From NCBI RefSeq assembly GCF_932526225.1, contig NC_064045.1:15744442-15808441 (forward strand): 64,000 nucleotides of DNA. The letters are read 5' to 3'. Shown one piece after another: positions 63,532 through 64,000 of this stretch. This DNA comes from Nematostella vectensis (lineage: Eukaryota; Cnidaria; Anthozoa; Actiniaria; Edwardsiidae). Position 1 is the stretch's first letter. Every line of letters begins with the position of its first letter. The notes beneath the pieces were generated by a model. It searched no databases and was not told where the DNA came from. It saw only the letters and a list, made by a program, of their open reading frames with translations. Position numbers and translations under genes: made by a program.

Positions 63532-64000
63532 GGATCCTGAACAAAGCATGAGCACATCAAAGATGCTGAGAGTACATAAAAATGTCCCTATACCTTCTTT
63601 TTATGTCATGACACACCAAGAACAGTATAATTAAGTATCGATATTTTTAAAAAAAAATAAAGAAAAAAAAATAGGCTATCAGCGGGAATCGAACCCGGGT
63701 CGCTGCGGTAGTAGTCAAGTGCCCGCAACGAAAGACTAACGTGGCATTGCTGAAGGGAATTGTAATGAAAATTACTTTTAATACTATTGGTATCGTAAAC
63801 TATCCCAAGCAAAGTCACCATCGGACTGGAGGTTACATTCGGGAAAAGCTTCAGGGTTACATTCGGGAATTTGTTTTACGAGTGTAACCTCCAAAAGATT
63901 ACAATCGATATTTTTTTTCCGAATGTAAATTCAAAAAAGTAACATTAGGAAAATAAAACAGTATACTCGGAAAAAAAGGTATATCAATCTATCGAGCGCT
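63532..64000 (+). repeat. Last, partial monomer at the window edge
   Basis: It begins at the final GGATCC and stops in AGCGCT. It is typical in all parts, including a 72-nt tRNA-like copy on the minus strand (63674-63745) and the GGTTACATTCGG cluster. One change, AAAAGATTACAATC near 63894, alters motif copy 4. The array clearly continues to the right. Confidence 0.9.

Larger units (their letters stand above)
1..64000. repeat. Satellite DNA array, ~546-bp monomer, ~117 tandem copies
   Basis: The same unit recurs head to tail, in one orientation, from the first base to the last. Landmarks such as GGATCC (156, 703, 1249 ... 63532), AAGCTT, CCCGGG and AGCGCT occur about once per unit. Copies differ mainly by scattered single-base changes and by the length of A and T runs; no copy is inverted and no foreign sequence interrupts the array. 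The array begins and ends mid-monomer, so it extends beyond the window on both sides. This is the classic form of a eukaryotic satellite. What is seen is the periodicity; a centromeric or heterochromatic location is inferred from array length and homogeneity. No gene is supported anywhere, so this entry also describes every gene-free stretch of the window. Confidence 0.98.

Noticed and set aside
1-64000. CRISPR array
   Set aside because: The repeat unit is ~546 bp with no unique spacers and no cas genes.
1-64000. 5S or other rDNA tandem array
   Set aside because: No 5S, 18S or 28S sequence is recognisable in the monomer. The only RNA-like part is the tRNA-type block.

Overview
The whole 64 kb window is one uninterrupted tandem array of a single AT-rich satellite repeat. 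The monomer is about 546 bp. Measured between GGATCC landmarks it is 547 bp from 156 to 703 and 546 bp from 703 to 1249. The last landmark, at 63532, fits about 116 periods after the first, so the window holds roughly 117 copies. The array starts and ends inside a monomer, so it runs past both edges. I see no protein-coding gene, no rRNA gene, no insertion sequence, no CRISPR array and no unique sequence of any length. The many short ORFs are the same monomer read again and again; they break at poly-A and poly-T length changes and I do not call them genes.

This layout suggests a nuclear eukaryotic chromosome, probably centromeric, pericentromeric or other heterochromatin. I cannot name the organism. 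CpG dinucleotides are well kept in the one GC-rich part of the monomer, which fits a genome with little germline CpG methylation, as in many invertebrates. This is inference only.

Each monomer has four parts (positions for the copy from 156 to 702). (1) A unique-looking AT-rich part with short perfect palindromes (154-163, 228-237, 260-267). (2) A poly-A tract (271-295) which on the minus strand is a double T-run. (3) A 72-nt minus-strand segment (369 down to 298) that folds as a degenerate tRNA: perfect B box, anticodon-type loop in the canonical place, D stem fully pairable, T stem 4 of 5, and a T-run two bases after its 3' end. (4) A 150-bp cluster (452-602) of about seven degenerate copies of a GGTTACATTCGG-like motif in both orientations, about 22 bp apart, which includes two competing hairpins.

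Above the monomer level the array is a mosaic of block duplications made of whole numbers of monomers. These include dimers (7.3-9.5, 10.3-12.5, 39.2-41.4 kb), a trimer (18.9-22.1 kb), a tetramer (2.34-6.70 kb) and a nearly identical 11-monomer block of about 6.01 kb in tandem (43.4-55.1 kb). Longer colinear blocks are separated by tens of kb: 1-7 kb with 16.4-18.9 and 21.9-27.3 kb; 9.5-15.6 with 57.6-63.1 kb; 26-29.7 with 35.4-38.5 kb; 32.5-34.9 with 54.9-57.4 kb. The most interesting hypothesis is that the array is a long series of regularly spaced TFIIIC/Pol III-type sites derived from a tRNA, amplified by unequal exchange.
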